DNA of 49,233 bases, taken from the NCBI GenBank assembly GCA_964635325.1, contig CAZWOL010000017.1:1-49233 (forward strand). The letters run 5' to 3'. Shown here one piece after another: positions 1-8,045 of the stretch. The notes beneath the pieces were generated by a model, which worked only from the letters and a program-made list of their open reading frames with translations, was not told the origin of the DNA and searched no databases. The position numbers and the translations under genes are program-made. The stretch's first letter is position 1, and the number at the start of each line of letters is the position of its first letter. Source of the stretch: BOG-1112 sp964635325. Its GTDB lineage: Bacteria > Bdellovibrionota_B > Oligoflexia > Oligoflexales > Bog-1112.

Positions 1-63
1 AACGCCAATATATTCATTAAATTATGAGTAAATCTTAATAAGCGATGCTATATTTAGAAATAC

Positions 64-84
64 ACATCATGTATAACATGGTGT
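64..84 (+). repeat. Stem-loop near the left end of the IS200-like remnant
   Basis: ACATCATG and CATGGTGT form an 8-bp stem (one G-T pair) around a 5-nt loop, ending just before the original tnpA start at 91. IS200/IS605 elements have subterminal hairpins recognised by TnpA, and IS200 also has a 5' structure that limits tnpA translation. Either role would fit; the exact left end of the element was not located. Confidence 0.4.
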
Positions 85-90
85 TTTAGC

Positions 91-423
91 ATGTCAAGAT
101 TGATTTGAGCAGGAAGACATTGCACTTTTGAAATGCATGTTCATTTGGTGTTTGTCACAAAATATCGTCGTAAGGTTTTTACAAAAGAAATTTTGCTAGA
201 ATTGAAAACTATGTTTTCAAAAATCTGCTTGGATTTTGATGCACAGCTCGTCGAGTTTGAAGGAACCTCCTCAAGAATGATACGCAGGAAGGGGCATACT
301 TCCATTCAAAAGGCATTATGGGGTGGGAGTTTGTGGTCACGAAGTTACTTTGCAGGATCCTGCGGTGGTGCTCCCATCGAGGTTGTTCGCAAATACATAG
401 AACAACAAGCTAGGCCGATTTAA
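91..423 (+). pseudogene. tnpA: Decayed IS200/IS605-family transposase tnpA
   Basis: The encoded pieces match the Y1 (HUH) transposase of IS200/IS605 elements: MHVHLVFVTKYRRKVF at the N-terminus, then TSSRMIRR, LWGGSLWSRSYFAGSCGG and a C-terminal YIEQQ. Two lesions are visible. The natural ATG at 91 (MSRLI) is followed by an in-frame TGA at 106, where an Arg codon is expected. The reading resumes as AGRHCTFEMHVH, so the open part starts at 133. The central segment that should carry the DHVHLL metal-binding motif, and residues up to the 'LKG' before TSSRM, is absent: LVEFEG runs straight into TSSRM. The catalytic His pair is therefore lost and the protein cannot be an active transposase. Family assignment is confident; the deletion size (roughly 25 codons) is estimated from memory of family members. 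Confidence 0.8.
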
Positions 424-425
424 AT

Positions 426-470
426 TACGAGGGAGAGCAGCGGAACAAGTTCCCGCGGCTCTCCCTCGTA
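426..470 (+). repeat. Long hairpin at the right end of the IS200-like remnant
   Basis: Starting 2 nt after the tnpA stop, a perfect 13-bp stem (TACGAGGGAGAGC with GCTCTCCCTCGTA) is followed, past one A-G mismatch, by GCGG/CCGC and a short loop. This is the position and shape of the right-end imperfect palindrome that IS200/IS605 transposases bind. It would also act as a strong transcript-end structure, although no U-tract follows. Confidence 0.55.
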
Positions 471-489
471 TTGCGAGTTCTGATGCCTT

Positions 490-684
490 TCATCTGCGGC
501 CTAAAGGCCACAGTTTTCCGGCGTCAAAATCAAAAGCAAATATTTTACGATGAGAAGAAGTTTTGGTATGTGCTTCGTCTGGCTTAGACCATCCGATCCC
601 AGGTGCTAGAACGAGTTCATCGCTAGCTAGTACGGATTCTAACTGAAACACAGAAAGAGACATAAAAAATAGGATGCGGAGCAT
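490..684 (-). CDS. Small putative secreted protein
   Basis: A 64-residue ORF of unknown function. The first 20 residues (MLRILFFMSLSVFQLESVLA) look like a signal peptide with a possible cleavage after VLA, leaving a mature part of about 44 residues that is polar and ends in KLWPLGRR. An AAGG lies about 9 nt upstream of the ATG. It sits alone between the IS remnant and the HTTM unit, on the same strand as the latter and downstream of it. No family was recognised. It could be a chance ORF, since it is short and has no detected relatives here. Confidence 0.35.
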   Translation of the reverse strand: MLRILFFMSLSVFQLESVLASDELVLAPGIGWSKPDEAHTKTSSHRKIFAFDFDAGKLWPLGRR

Positions 685-789
685 GTTCGTACCTTATGTC
701 AAAGGATTTTGCGATTTGTCTAAGGTTTACGCGGAATGAAAGGTTTATAGATTAACGCGCAAAAGAAATAGAGCATCTGTAGATGAAAG

Positions 790-1707
790 TCACTTCTTTT
801 TTATGCGACTCCAAGTCCTTGCTATTTTTTGTGTCTGATCATCGCTGAGAAAGCAAAGATAAGTACTTAAAATAAACATTGAGAATTGGATGAGATCATA
901 CACATAGGCAATAGACACATGTAGTATTATACCTAATGGAACCCAAAGCTTGCGCATTCTCGGTACAAAGACACTGGCGACTAACATGAGTTCTACAAAC
1001 AAGACAGCGTAGGTTTCTAATAGTGAGATTAGAGGTGTGCCCAAGAATCTAGGGATAGGAAATGCAGATCGAGCTTCGCTTCGCAGTACAAAAATCATTG
1101 CAGTTCCATCCCTCCATGTTACATCGAGAAGTTTGTGAATGATTCCTGTTCCGTATACGACAGCAATTTGAAAGAGCAACATGTAACGCGGCCACTGTGG
1201 TATGAGATCTTTAGGTGGGGATTTCCAGAACAACTTTCTATAGTTTCGGCGTAAGAAGTTGTCGATTGAAAAAGCTTGCCCAACTTCTGCGAGAGCTAAA
1301 TAGACAAGCGTGACTCGTAGGTAGGGATCTCCACTGCCGATAAACGGATTACGTGTATCCAAACTCATTATACCGAGACAGACCCATAGGGTGCTCAGTC
1401 TAGAAAATAAACCGATCATCATAAAAAAAGCAGCAAGCACTAGCGAGTAAAAATAAGCTGTGATCCAGTGGATATCATGGAGTCCACGCATGAGATTGAT
1501 GCCAATTGGTCCCCAATAGTCATCCATAACTTGAACTGGAAAGGGCCCGTTATCGGTGTAGAAAAATTCAAGGTTGCTCATGCGAAATATAATATTTGCA
1601 AGAACGCAGAACCCAATGGCCATTCGAGTTAGGCCTATTTGGTCAGGAGATCCGTAGCGGAATACTGTAGTTCTTAAGGTGCTAAAATATTCAACAATAC
1701 GCATCAT
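790..1707 (-). CDS. HTTM-domain membrane protein (stand-alone)
   Basis: A 305-residue polytopic membrane protein of the HTTM (horizontally transferred transmembrane) family, related to the membrane part of vitamin K-dependent gamma-carboxylase. Visible hallmarks: an N-terminal GLTRMAIGF helix, the YTDNGPFP segment after the first membrane span, LSTLWVCLGIMSLDTRNPFIGSGDPYLR (the N-P-x-I-x-x-G-D loop typical of the family), and a later HKLLDVTWRDGTAM segment resembling 'KL....W..G.A'. Several hydrophobic spans follow at about 45-65, 85-110, 120-140 and 175-290. The biochemical role of bacterial HTTM proteins is not established. It overlaps the upstream gene by 4 nt (ATGA), so the two are translationally coupled. 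The second HTTM protein at 25357-26832 carries a C-terminal extension that this one lacks. Confidence 0.8.
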   Translation of the reverse strand: MMRIVEYFSTLRTTVFRYGSPDQIGLTRMAIGFCVLANIIFRMSNLEFFYTDNGPFPVQVMDDYWGPIGINLMRGLHDIHWITAYFYSLVLAAFFMMIGLFSRLSTLWVCLGIMSLDTRNPFIGSGDPYLRVTLVYLALAEVGQAFSIDNFLRRNYRKLFWKSPPKDLIPQWPRYMLLFQIAVVYGTGIIHKLLDVTWRDGTAMIFVLRSEARSAFPIPRFLGTPLISLLETYAVLFVELMLVASVFVPRMRKLWVPLGIILHVSIAYVYDLIQFSMFILSTYLCFLSDDQTQKIARTWSRIKKK

Positions 1708-2297
1708 TGAAGCTCCCTTGCGGCAATTGATCTCCTGTAAAACACATATTCCGTAACCTTGCTCTCTCCTCGTAGAATGGCTTCAGTCCAAGCATTTCGT
1801 TCCACAAAAAAGACTCGAATCACAGGGTTGTTTGCATCAAAAGTGTTTTTCTTTGCAACCCAAATTGCAAAAGACCTGAGCATATCACGTGGGGTGCCTG
1901 CATTGAGTCCATGTCGAATTTTATTGAAGCGCATGCCTTCAAACATACGCTGCAGAATGGAAAGATCTTTTGTAGCTGTGAATTCGTAGTTGGCGGTCAT
2001 TCCATCTTTGTAGACTAGTTGAGCATAGACAGAATGTTCGTGCAAGTTGTCAAAGGTTCTCTCAAGGCTTGGATCAGTTGCAAAGAGTCGTGTGTTTTGA
2101 TGTAAGCCTGTCCAATAAACAAAATGAAGGACCAGGGGTTTTATGTAGTCTTGGTTCCACTGTAAGGGTGCTGTTGCCCAATTGGACCAATTTTGGGGGG
2201 CGTAGGGCATGGACCAGCTAGTGACAGCAATGGCTGTATAGCAGACTAAGATCTGGATCCACAGACTGGAGATTTTAGGATTTTCTGTGCCTTGCAT
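1704..2297 (-). CDS. HTTM partner protein with one N-terminal membrane anchor
   Basis: Unnamed protein encoded directly upstream of, and overlapping by 4 nt, the HTTM gene. From the ATG at 2297 it has 197 residues: a membrane helix at about 10-28 (WIQILVCYTAIAVTSW), then a soluble domain with LHQNTRLFATDPSLE, a KDG motif and a basic C-terminal region. LHQ..LFA.(D/Y)P.....KDG parallels the C-terminal part of the fused HTTM protein at 25357-26832 (LRIDQYWNMFAPYPF, then LKDG). I infer it is the detached form of that domain; it also resembles DUF5819-type HTTM neighbours. The frame is open to a TTG at 2414, but that codon lies in the REP-like element; ATG 2375 is another possible start. None has a convincing ribosome binding site. 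Confidence 0.6.
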   Translation of the reverse strand: MQGTENPKISSLWIQILVCYTAIAVTSWSMPYAPQNWSNWATAPLQWNQDYIKPLVLHFVYWTGLHQNTRLFATDPSLERTFDNLHEHSVYAQLVYKDGMTANYEFTATKDLSILQRMFEGMRFNKIRHGLNAGTPRDMLRSFAIWVAKKNTFDANNPVIRVFFVERNAWTEAILRGESKVTEYVFYRRSIAARELQ

Positions 2298-2411
2298 AGA
2301 ACGCTCATTTGTATTGAAAGACTTTGAACTTATGCCTAGGTGACTTAGTTCTAGTTTAGCATTTATCAAAATCATTTGTCGTTTGTATGAATTCGTTCTG
2401 TTCCTCTTAAG

Positions 2412-2464
2412 CAACTAAGTAGGCGATCCCTCGGCTTCGTGCTTCGCACTCCACTTGGGATGAC
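2412..2464 (-). repeat. REP-like palindromic element, copy A
   Basis: On the minus strand it starts GTCATCCCAAGTGGAG and ends CGAGGGATCGCC then TACTTAGTTG. Inner stem GTGC/GCAC with a GAA loop, outer stem ATCCC/GGGAT. Related copies lie at 25311 and 40352. It sits between the divergently oriented HTTM unit and the gene at 2568. Confidence 0.65.
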
Positions 2465-2567
2465 ACAGATAACGAAATTTTGACAGTATCAACCCATACT
2501 ATTCTCATCCCCAAGATGCAATAGATCAATGGAATACTGAAGACATCGATTATTGAGGGGTTAGCTT

Positions 2568-4457
2568 ATGGCTTTTGGCAATAAAGTCTTGCGACAGAGT
2601 GTTTTGGCAGGGTGGTGTTTGATTGTGAGTGCTGGGGCGCAAGCAACCTTGCCAGTCTCCCATTTGAAGGGTGTCGACGATCTATTTGCGGATGACTATC
2701 GCATCTACTCTCCCCTCAGTGGATTGTTGCATCAAAGTTTGGTGCTTGCGAATGGTGATCTTAAGTCACAGCAAGCCGTTCTACTGAACCAAGTCGAATC
2801 TGCCTTATTCGTAAAATTGAATGAAGGTGAAGTCGTCCCTAGTCATATGTTTAGTAATCCTGCAGCCAATCTGTCAGGGGCTACAGTCGCAAAAATTTTC
2901 GTTGAATTTGAAAAAATAAAAGATAGCTTTGGAAGTGAGCTAAAACGACCAGATGTGGTCGAAGAGGCTGTAGCACAACTCCAACAAAAAATACTATCTG
3001 TGATCAAAAGTGACTCTGCCTATCTGGGTGCTTTACAAGAAGCAAAAGCTAATCAAGAAATTGCTCGCAATGAACTCGTTCGTGTGCAAAAACTAATTGC
3101 GGAACAGCCAGAACTTGAAAAGAAAGCAGAGGAATTTAAAAAGAAAAACCTTTCACCGATCTATGCTCAAATCAAAGCCATCAAGGCACAGATTAAGAAT
3201 AATCCAGATGCTACATGCTCTGATTTGACTGAACTCGAAAAACAAAAAGCTCAGCATGAAAAAACCTATGATGCTATGCGTTCTGGATTTTTAAAAGCTG
3301 CTGATAGATCCTCCGTCCTTAGCCGCTTGGAAAATCAAATTCAAACAAACGAGACGGAAGGTCCGGCCTACCAGACAAAATTGCGAGAATTCACGCAGGC
3401 ACTTGCTCAAAGCTTTTTGAGTCTAGATCTAACGCGCTATAGTCCTAGTGAATTTCCTAATGCAACAACCAATGCATTGCTTTCTTTTCTCTGGATGAAG
3501 TGGGACGAAAAATCAGAACTCGCATCCTATCTTGAAGTCTTTGCGAAAGCAAATTTTGTGGAAAAAAGTGAGTGGTCAAGAGTTGATAGAGATTTTTATA
3601 CTAACTATTTTTCTGAAACTGACTATGCAGACTTGCTTGCAAGCTTTACATCTGCGTGGAGCAAGGCTAAGTGGGTGAGTGAAAATTTTGCTAGTAGCGT
3701 AGCGTTTGTTACAGATGTTGGAAACGTTGGTGCTGAAGCGTTGCGAGCCCCTAAAATTGTGCCGTTTAGTTATACAAACTGGGTAACATACAATCCTCTG
3801 TTTCCGGACTGTACAGAGAACGGTATTCACAACCTTTTTAATCTTATCGTTTTCAATCCGTCGACGGGTGCTTATGATGTTGAGATTTTGCGTAAACTCA
3901 AAGCGCAATTTTATCCAAATTTAGATGAGTCAGTGATCGCTTACTATTCTAAATACAAGACGAATGCTGAACATAATACCAGAGAAGCCAAGCGAGCATG
4001 GGTTAAGATTATGTACAAACTCAATGATGGCTTTGAGAGTCTGTCAAAGGAAAGCAAGATCAAGTATGTTCGCGGTGATCATGAATTGTCAGCAAGCTAT
4101 CAAAACATTACGAAGGTTATTAACCGCTTGATGGGAATTAGTGATTGGAGTCAGGATAACTTTGCTAAAATCTTTGAAGATGTCAGCAAGGTTTCTGGAA
4201 TCAATGTGCATTACGAAAGGACGGAGATTTCAAGTAAGGTTCATAGGGGCACTTTTGATCTTGGGTCATCTGCGGTTCAGATGACATCTTACGGTAATCT
4301 GCACTGTACTTTCAAAAAAGTAAAAAACCTAAAAGATAAGCGCATCCAAGACTTGCTCAAAATACTTAGAGACAAAACAAAGACGCATACTAAGAAAGGC
4401 GAATCAAAAACCCTACGCTACCAAGCTGTCTCCGAGTATCTCAAAACATTGGAGTGA
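2568..4457 (+). CDS. Large secreted protein of unknown function, coiled coil
   Basis: A 629-residue protein with a signal peptide (about residues 1-26, ending GAQA before TLPVS). Residues about 145-270 are rich in Glu, Lys, Gln and Leu and predict a long coiled coil (for example the LEKKAEEFKKKN stretch). The middle contains NWVTYNPLFPDCTENGIHNL; a Cys-x-Glu followed by a hydrophobic NLFNLIVFN segment recurs, to my recollection, in uncharacterised proteins of Legionella and other intracellular bacteria, but I cannot name a family. The C-terminal 100 residues are Lys-rich. The start is supported by GAGGGG 8-12 nt upstream of the ATG. It is monocistronic: REP copy A lies upstream and the next gene converges 7 bp downstream. 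Function is unknown; export to periplasm or beyond is likely. Confidence 0.7.
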   Translation: MAFGNKVLRQSVLAGWCLIVSAGAQATLPVSHLKGVDDLFADDYRIYSPLSGLLHQSLVLANGDLKSQQAVLLNQVESALFVKLNEGEVVPSHMFSNPAANLSGATVAKIFVEFEKIKDSFGSELKRPDVVEEAVAQLQQKILSVIKSDSAYLGALQEAKANQEIARNELVRVQKLIAEQPELEKKAEEFKKKNLSPIYAQIKAIKAQIKNNPDATCSDLTELEKQKAQHEKTYDAMRSGFLKAADRSSVLSRLENQIQTNETEGPAYQTKLREFTQALAQSFLSLDLTRYSPSEFPNATTNALLSFLWMKWDEKSELASYLEVFAKANFVEKSEWSRVDRDFYTNYFSETDYADLLASFTSAWSKAKWVSENFASSVAFVTDVGNVGAEALRAPKIVPFSYTNWVTYNPLFPDCTENGIHNLFNLIVFNPSTGAYDVEILRKLKAQFYPNLDESVIAYYSKYKTNAEHNTREAKRAWVKIMYKLNDGFESLSKESKIKYVRGDHELSASYQNITKVINRLMGISDWSQDNFAKIFEDVSKVSGINVHYERTEISSKVHRGTFDLGSSAVQMTSYGNLHCTFKKVKNLKDKRIQDLLKILRDKTKTHTKKGESKTLRYQAVSEYLKTLE

Positions 4458-4464
4458 TATGGTT

Positions 4465-5145
4465 TTATAAGTTTTCGAAGCTCTCAGTCTTTGCATTGTA
4501 ACTTTGTGTAATTCCATCGTTGAGGTCAAAACGCCAAGCATGCAAGGCGAGGCTTCCGTTTTGCACGCGCTCCTCAATCCACGGAAAGGAACGGAGATTC
4601 TGCAAAGAAATAAGCAGGGACTCTTGTTCGCAGATCTTTGCAGGATCTAAGGAATGATCATGAGAACATTGGTGTAGTGCTTTTTTCTTAGCCTGCTTTG
4701 CGATGTTCATCCAGCTGTCGACAAAGCTATTTTGTTTGGGTGTTTCATCCGAACGATCAAGTAGTGCGCGGATGCCTCCACAGTAGCTATGTCCAAAAAC
4801 GATGATGTGTTTCACTTTCAAACCTAGAACAGCAAATTCCAAAGCAGAACTCGTACCGTGATGCCGTGGGTTGTTGTCGCAAGGCGGAACAAGATTGGCA
4901 ACATTGCGCACAACAAAGAGCTCGCCTGGTTTGGTTTGGAGAATAATCGAAGGATCTACTCGCGAATCACTACAAGCGATAACCATCGTTTTGGGATTCT
5001 GTCCATTTTTTACAAGTTTGCGGAAGAGTGAATTTTTTTCTGTTTCTGGGAAATATTGGCTCCGAAATTCACGGTAACCTTCGATAAAGTGTTCAATATC
5101 TTTATTGTCAGCAAGATCGTTTTGAGAAAGCTTATCCGAACTCAT
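4465..5145 (-). CDS. can: Beta-class carbonic anhydrase
   Basis: Catalyses CO2 + H2O to bicarbonate and H+, a cytoplasmic zinc enzyme that supplies bicarbonate to carboxylases. All hallmark residues are visible: ACSDSR gives Cys58 and the Asp60-Arg62 dyad, and FGHSYCGG gives His119 and Cys122, completing the Cys-His-Cys zinc site. The P.GELFVVRNVAN..P motif lies between them. At 226 residues it has the usual bacterial size. It ends 7 bp from the convergent gene at 2568-4457. The symbol follows E. coli can; cynT-type paralogues have the same fold, and no cyanase gene is nearby, which favours the housekeeping type. Confidence 0.93.
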   Translation of the reverse strand: MSSDKLSQNDLADNKDIEHFIEGYREFRSQYFPETEKNSLFRKLVKNGQNPKTMVIACSDSRVDPSIILQTKPGELFVVRNVANLVPPCDNNPRHHGTSSALEFAVLGLKVKHIIVFGHSYCGGIRALLDRSDETPKQNSFVDSWMNIAKQAKKKALHQCSHDHSLDPAKICEQESLLISLQNLRSFPWIEERVQNGSLALHAWRFDLNDGITQSYNAKTESFENL

Positions 5146-5306
5146 TAAGTAAATCCTTTATTGAAAATAGAGACCAAGCTTGCCGCGAATAGAGCGCGAT
5201 CCTTAGGCAAATCTATGATGTCGATGTGTATCACAAATTATATACGGAGAATATTTTTTGTACGCTATCTTTTTAGGATCGATGATTTTTTGGACTGGAG
5301 TCAATT

Positions 5307-6854
5307 ATGCAGGATGTGGTCTTAGTAGGCGCTGGACACAATGGACTGATTGCGGCAACACTTTTGGCACGTAAGGGTTTGAAGGTAACCGTGGTGGAAG
5401 AAAAATCCACTCTTGGAGGAGCTACAAGAACCGAATACCCTTTTGCAAAAGCCCCCCAGCTTGGTACGTCCTCAGGTTCCTATTTACTGGGCGTGATGCC
5501 TCCAGAAATCTTGCAGACCTTGGGTGCACGTATCGAACTTATACGTCGTGATCCGCATTATTTTCTTCCTCGTCTCGATGGCGGTTATCTTCTCTTTGGT
5601 TCTAATAAAGAGTCTATGCGTGAGCAGTTTGTGCGTTTTTTCTCGCAAGCAGATTTTGATGCAAATGAACGTATGAATGCGGAACTAGCGCAGATTCGAC
5701 AAGATCTTGCACCAGCCTGGTTGAATGCTCCTCTCTCTCTTGAAGAAACAGCACAGCGTTATGTGCGTCCACATTTGCAAGATGCTTTTGTGAGCTTGGT
5801 GCGCAATCCGTGTGAACAATACATACAACGTTTTGGCTTCAAGAGTGAGCTGTTGGTAGCTATGTATGCTGTGACGGATGGGTTCTCGGGGCTTGATGCG
5901 AGCTTTGGGACTCCTGGCTCTGGACATAATTTTCTTGTGCATAATATGTGTAGGTTGCCCAACTCTGATGGCACGTTCATGATTGTTAAAGGTGGGATGG
6001 GTACGATTGCAAAAGAATTTGCACGGCTTGCTGTGGAAGCGGGAGTTGTGATTCGCACGGGTCTTGCTGTCGATGCGATAATGACACGAGGAAGTACTGT
6101 CGAAGGTGTGCGTTTGAGTACCGGTGAGGAGCTGCATTGCAAAGCGGTAGTGTCTAATGCTGATCCCTATCGCATGCGAAACCTTGTGGGTCGTGATGCA
6201 TGGTCACAATCCTTCAATCGTTTTTTGGACGAACGCAAGAAGCCTGGGACCACTCTCAAGTTGAACATGGCTCTCAAAGATTTACCTAAGTTTGCCTGCC
6301 TGCCAGAAAATAAAGGACAGCATAATGGGACCATCCACTTGCTTCCTCAGGGGGACAATATTATGGCAACGATCCGCAAAGGCTATGATGAAGCAAAAGC
6401 TGGTAAGCTGTGTTCCAATCCAACGATTGAGTGGTACATCCATACTCAGGCAGATCCCTCATTGCAAGATGCACACGGTCATCATAATGCTGCTTTTTTT
6501 GTGCAGTGGGTTCCTTATGAATTAGCAAATTCAACTTGGGAAAAAGAAGAAAATCATTATGCAGAAACACTATTTGCAGTAGCAGAACAATTTGCTCCTG
6601 GTTTTAGAGATCTTGTCGTCGATTACGACGTTATGCATCCACAAAAAATCGAGCAGCATTTTGGCATCAGTGGCGGCCATATTCATCACATGGATAACTG
6701 CTTTGCCTTTGATGAACGTATGCCTTATAGGTCTCCAACGCAAGGACTCTACTCATGTAGTGCTGCATGCCATCCTGCAGGTTCAGTCTTGGGAGCTGCA
6801 GGGGTCAATGCAGCGAGAGAGATCTTAAAGGATTTTGATATACGTGCAGACTAG
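5307..6854 (+). CDS. PYROXD2/phytoene-desaturase-like FAD oxidoreductase
   Basis: A 515-residue flavoprotein. The N-terminus (VVLVGAGHNGLIAATLLARKG) is the GxGxxG dinucleotide-binding fold and VVEEKSTLGGATRT is the following FAD-ribose acidic motif plus GG doublet. The C-terminus (about 465-510: GLYSCSAACHPAGSVLGAAGVNAA) is the second FAD-binding segment of the phytoene dehydrogenase/PYROXD2 superfamily. GGHIHHMD is typical of the PYROXD2-like branch rather than carotenoid desaturases. The substrate is unknown; no carotenoid genes are nearby, so a crtI name would be unjustified. Start supported by CTGGAGT 6-12 nt upstream. Monocistronic, divergent from the carbonic anhydrase gene. Confidence 0.85.
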   Translation: MQDVVLVGAGHNGLIAATLLARKGLKVTVVEEKSTLGGATRTEYPFAKAPQLGTSSGSYLLGVMPPEILQTLGARIELIRRDPHYFLPRLDGGYLLFGSNKESMREQFVRFFSQADFDANERMNAELAQIRQDLAPAWLNAPLSLEETAQRYVRPHLQDAFVSLVRNPCEQYIQRFGFKSELLVAMYAVTDGFSGLDASFGTPGSGHNFLVHNMCRLPNSDGTFMIVKGGMGTIAKEFARLAVEAGVVIRTGLAVDAIMTRGSTVEGVRLSTGEELHCKAVVSNADPYRMRNLVGRDAWSQSFNRFLDERKKPGTTLKLNMALKDLPKFACLPENKGQHNGTIHLLPQGDNIMATIRKGYDEAKAGKLCSNPTIEWYIHTQADPSLQDAHGHHNAAFFVQWVPYELANSTWEKEENHYAETLFAVAEQFAPGFRDLVVDYDVMHPQKIEQHFGISGGHIHHMDNCFAFDERMPYRSPTQGLYSCSAACHPAGSVLGAAGVNAAREILKDFDIRAD

Positions 6855-6941
6855 TCGGCGTGCTTAGGTCCTTTGTGTTGTTAGCAACTTTGGCTAAGCT
6901 AGAAGCATATTCTCTATTTGTAACTCTAAGGAGGGAGAAGT

Positions 6942-7601
6942 ATGCGTACGACGTCTTGGTTGCTGGTTTCAACTTTAGCATTTTTTAGTCAGTTAGGTTT
7001 GGCGCAAAGCAAAACGGGTGAGTTTGTTCGTTACTCTCTAGATGGAGGAAGCCGCTCATCATCGATTATTGAGTCTGGGACTATGGTTTTCAATATGGGG
7101 GCCTTCGTTCCTAGTCGGGGTAAGAGCGGTGCCTACCAAGCGAGTTTGAATTACGATCTCGATATACTGTTTGCAGGCCGCCAAACAGGCTCTATTGGTT
7201 TTTATATTCCATCCGAATATTTTGCAGATGATTTCATGGCAAAGCTTCGTGTTGCTAAGCTTATTGATTTGGGCGAATTCAAAGTCAAATATTTGGGACA
7301 AAGAAGTGTTCAAACTAAGACAGGTTTTAGCTTTCCAGCTTGCGATCATATTTTGGTCTATGACATCAAGACAAATGGATCTGCACTGGCGCATGAAGAC
7401 TTCATCGCAAATCTAACCGAATCTCTGTTGCGTTCTCCGGATGCACCTGTGCAACGCGAATTTATGCTTGCCTTTGATAATGCAAAAATTCGCTTCCACG
7501 TGACAAAAGGAATCCCAGCAATCGGTGCAGTTCAGATGGACATTGCTGCAACCGTTAGTGGCTTCGATGCCATTGCAGGTTTTGACTACTTGCAACGCTA
7601 A
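6942..7601 (+). CDS. Secreted protein of unknown function
   Basis: A 219-residue protein with a clear signal peptide (MRTTSWLLVSTLAFFSQLGLAQ, cleavage near residue 21). The mature part alternates polar and hydrophobic residues, suggesting a beta-rich fold, with one Cys (FPACDHILVYD) and a C-terminal GFDAIAGFDYLQR. A strong ribosome binding site (AAGGAGGGAG) precedes the ATG by about 5 nt. It has its own intergenic region and is followed 25 bp later by the rescue-factor gene. No family recognised; periplasmic or outer-membrane associated by inference. Confidence 0.7.
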   Translation: MRTTSWLLVSTLAFFSQLGLAQSKTGEFVRYSLDGGSRSSSIIESGTMVFNMGAFVPSRGKSGAYQASLNYDLDILFAGRQTGSIGFYIPSEYFADDFMAKLRVAKLIDLGEFKVKYLGQRSVQTKTGFSFPACDHILVYDIKTNGSALAHEDFIANLTESLLRSPDAPVQREFMLAFDNAKIRFHVTKGIPAIGAVQMDIAATVSGFDAIAGFDYLQR

Positions 7602-7626
7602 GCTTTCCCACGTACAATAGTCCTCT

Positions 7627-8040
7627 ATGTCTACAGAGAATAAGCCTACAAAGAAACAAAGTCTCGAAGAGCGCATGCTGGCTCTTCGTATTTATGAAGA
7701 TGATCTGATCGAAAAATTCATTCTGGGTTCCGGTAGTGGAGGTCAGAAGATCAATAAGACGTCATCTTGTGTCTACTTACAACATATTCCCACGGGTATT
7801 GAGATTAAATGCCAACAAGAGCGTTCGCGTGAGTTAAATCGTGCGCTTGCTCGTGAGGAGTTATGCAAGCGTATTGAGATCCTGATTCGCAAGGAACGGG
7901 ATGAGAAACGTGATATGCAGGAAAAAGAACGGCGCAGAAATCGCAAGGCTTCTAAACGAGCCAAAGCCCGTCGAGTCAGTGACAAGCGACAGTCCTCAGC
8001 AAAAAAGTCTTTGCGAAGAAAACCGTCAGCAGATCACTGA
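7627..8040 (+). CDS. GGQ-domain ribosome-rescue / release factor-like protein
   Basis: A 137-residue class I release-factor-like protein containing only the catalytic GGQ domain. GSGSGGQKINKTSSCVYLQH places GGQ at residues 38-40 with the conserved N-K-T that follows. HIPTGIEIKCQQERSR and ELNRALAREELCKRI match the mtRF-R (C12orf65)-like branch more closely than ArfB/YaeJ. No codon-recognition domains are present. The C-terminal 50 residues are very Arg/Lys-rich, as expected for a tail that enters the mRNA channel or binds rRNA. The likely role is hydrolysis of peptidyl-tRNA on stalled ribosomes. The 3' end is 5 bp from the convergent kup gene. Distinction from ArfB rests on motif recall and is moderately sure. 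Confidence 0.85.
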   Translation: MSTENKPTKKQSLEERMLALRIYEDDLIEKFILGSGSGGQKINKTSSCVYLQHIPTGIEIKCQQERSRELNRALAREELCKRIEILIRKERDEKRDMQEKERRRNRKASKRAKARRVSDKRQSSAKKSLRRKPSADH

Positions 8041-8045
8041 AGCTC

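Noticed and set aside
2298..2414. Extending the HTTM partner protein to the TTG at 2414
   Set aside because: That codon is within REP copy A, no ribosome binding site precedes it, and the extra residues lack a signal or domain.
3576..3908. 110-residue minus-strand ORF within 2568-4457
   Set aside because: Lies antisense in a well-supported long gene, has no ribosome binding site and a composition typical of a shadow frame. The same applies to the other antisense frames over dnaX, prlC, icmF and the helicase.
5307..6854. Naming this gene crtI (phytoene desaturase)
   Set aside because: No carotenoid neighbours, and the GGHIHHMD segment fits PYROXD2-like proteins better.
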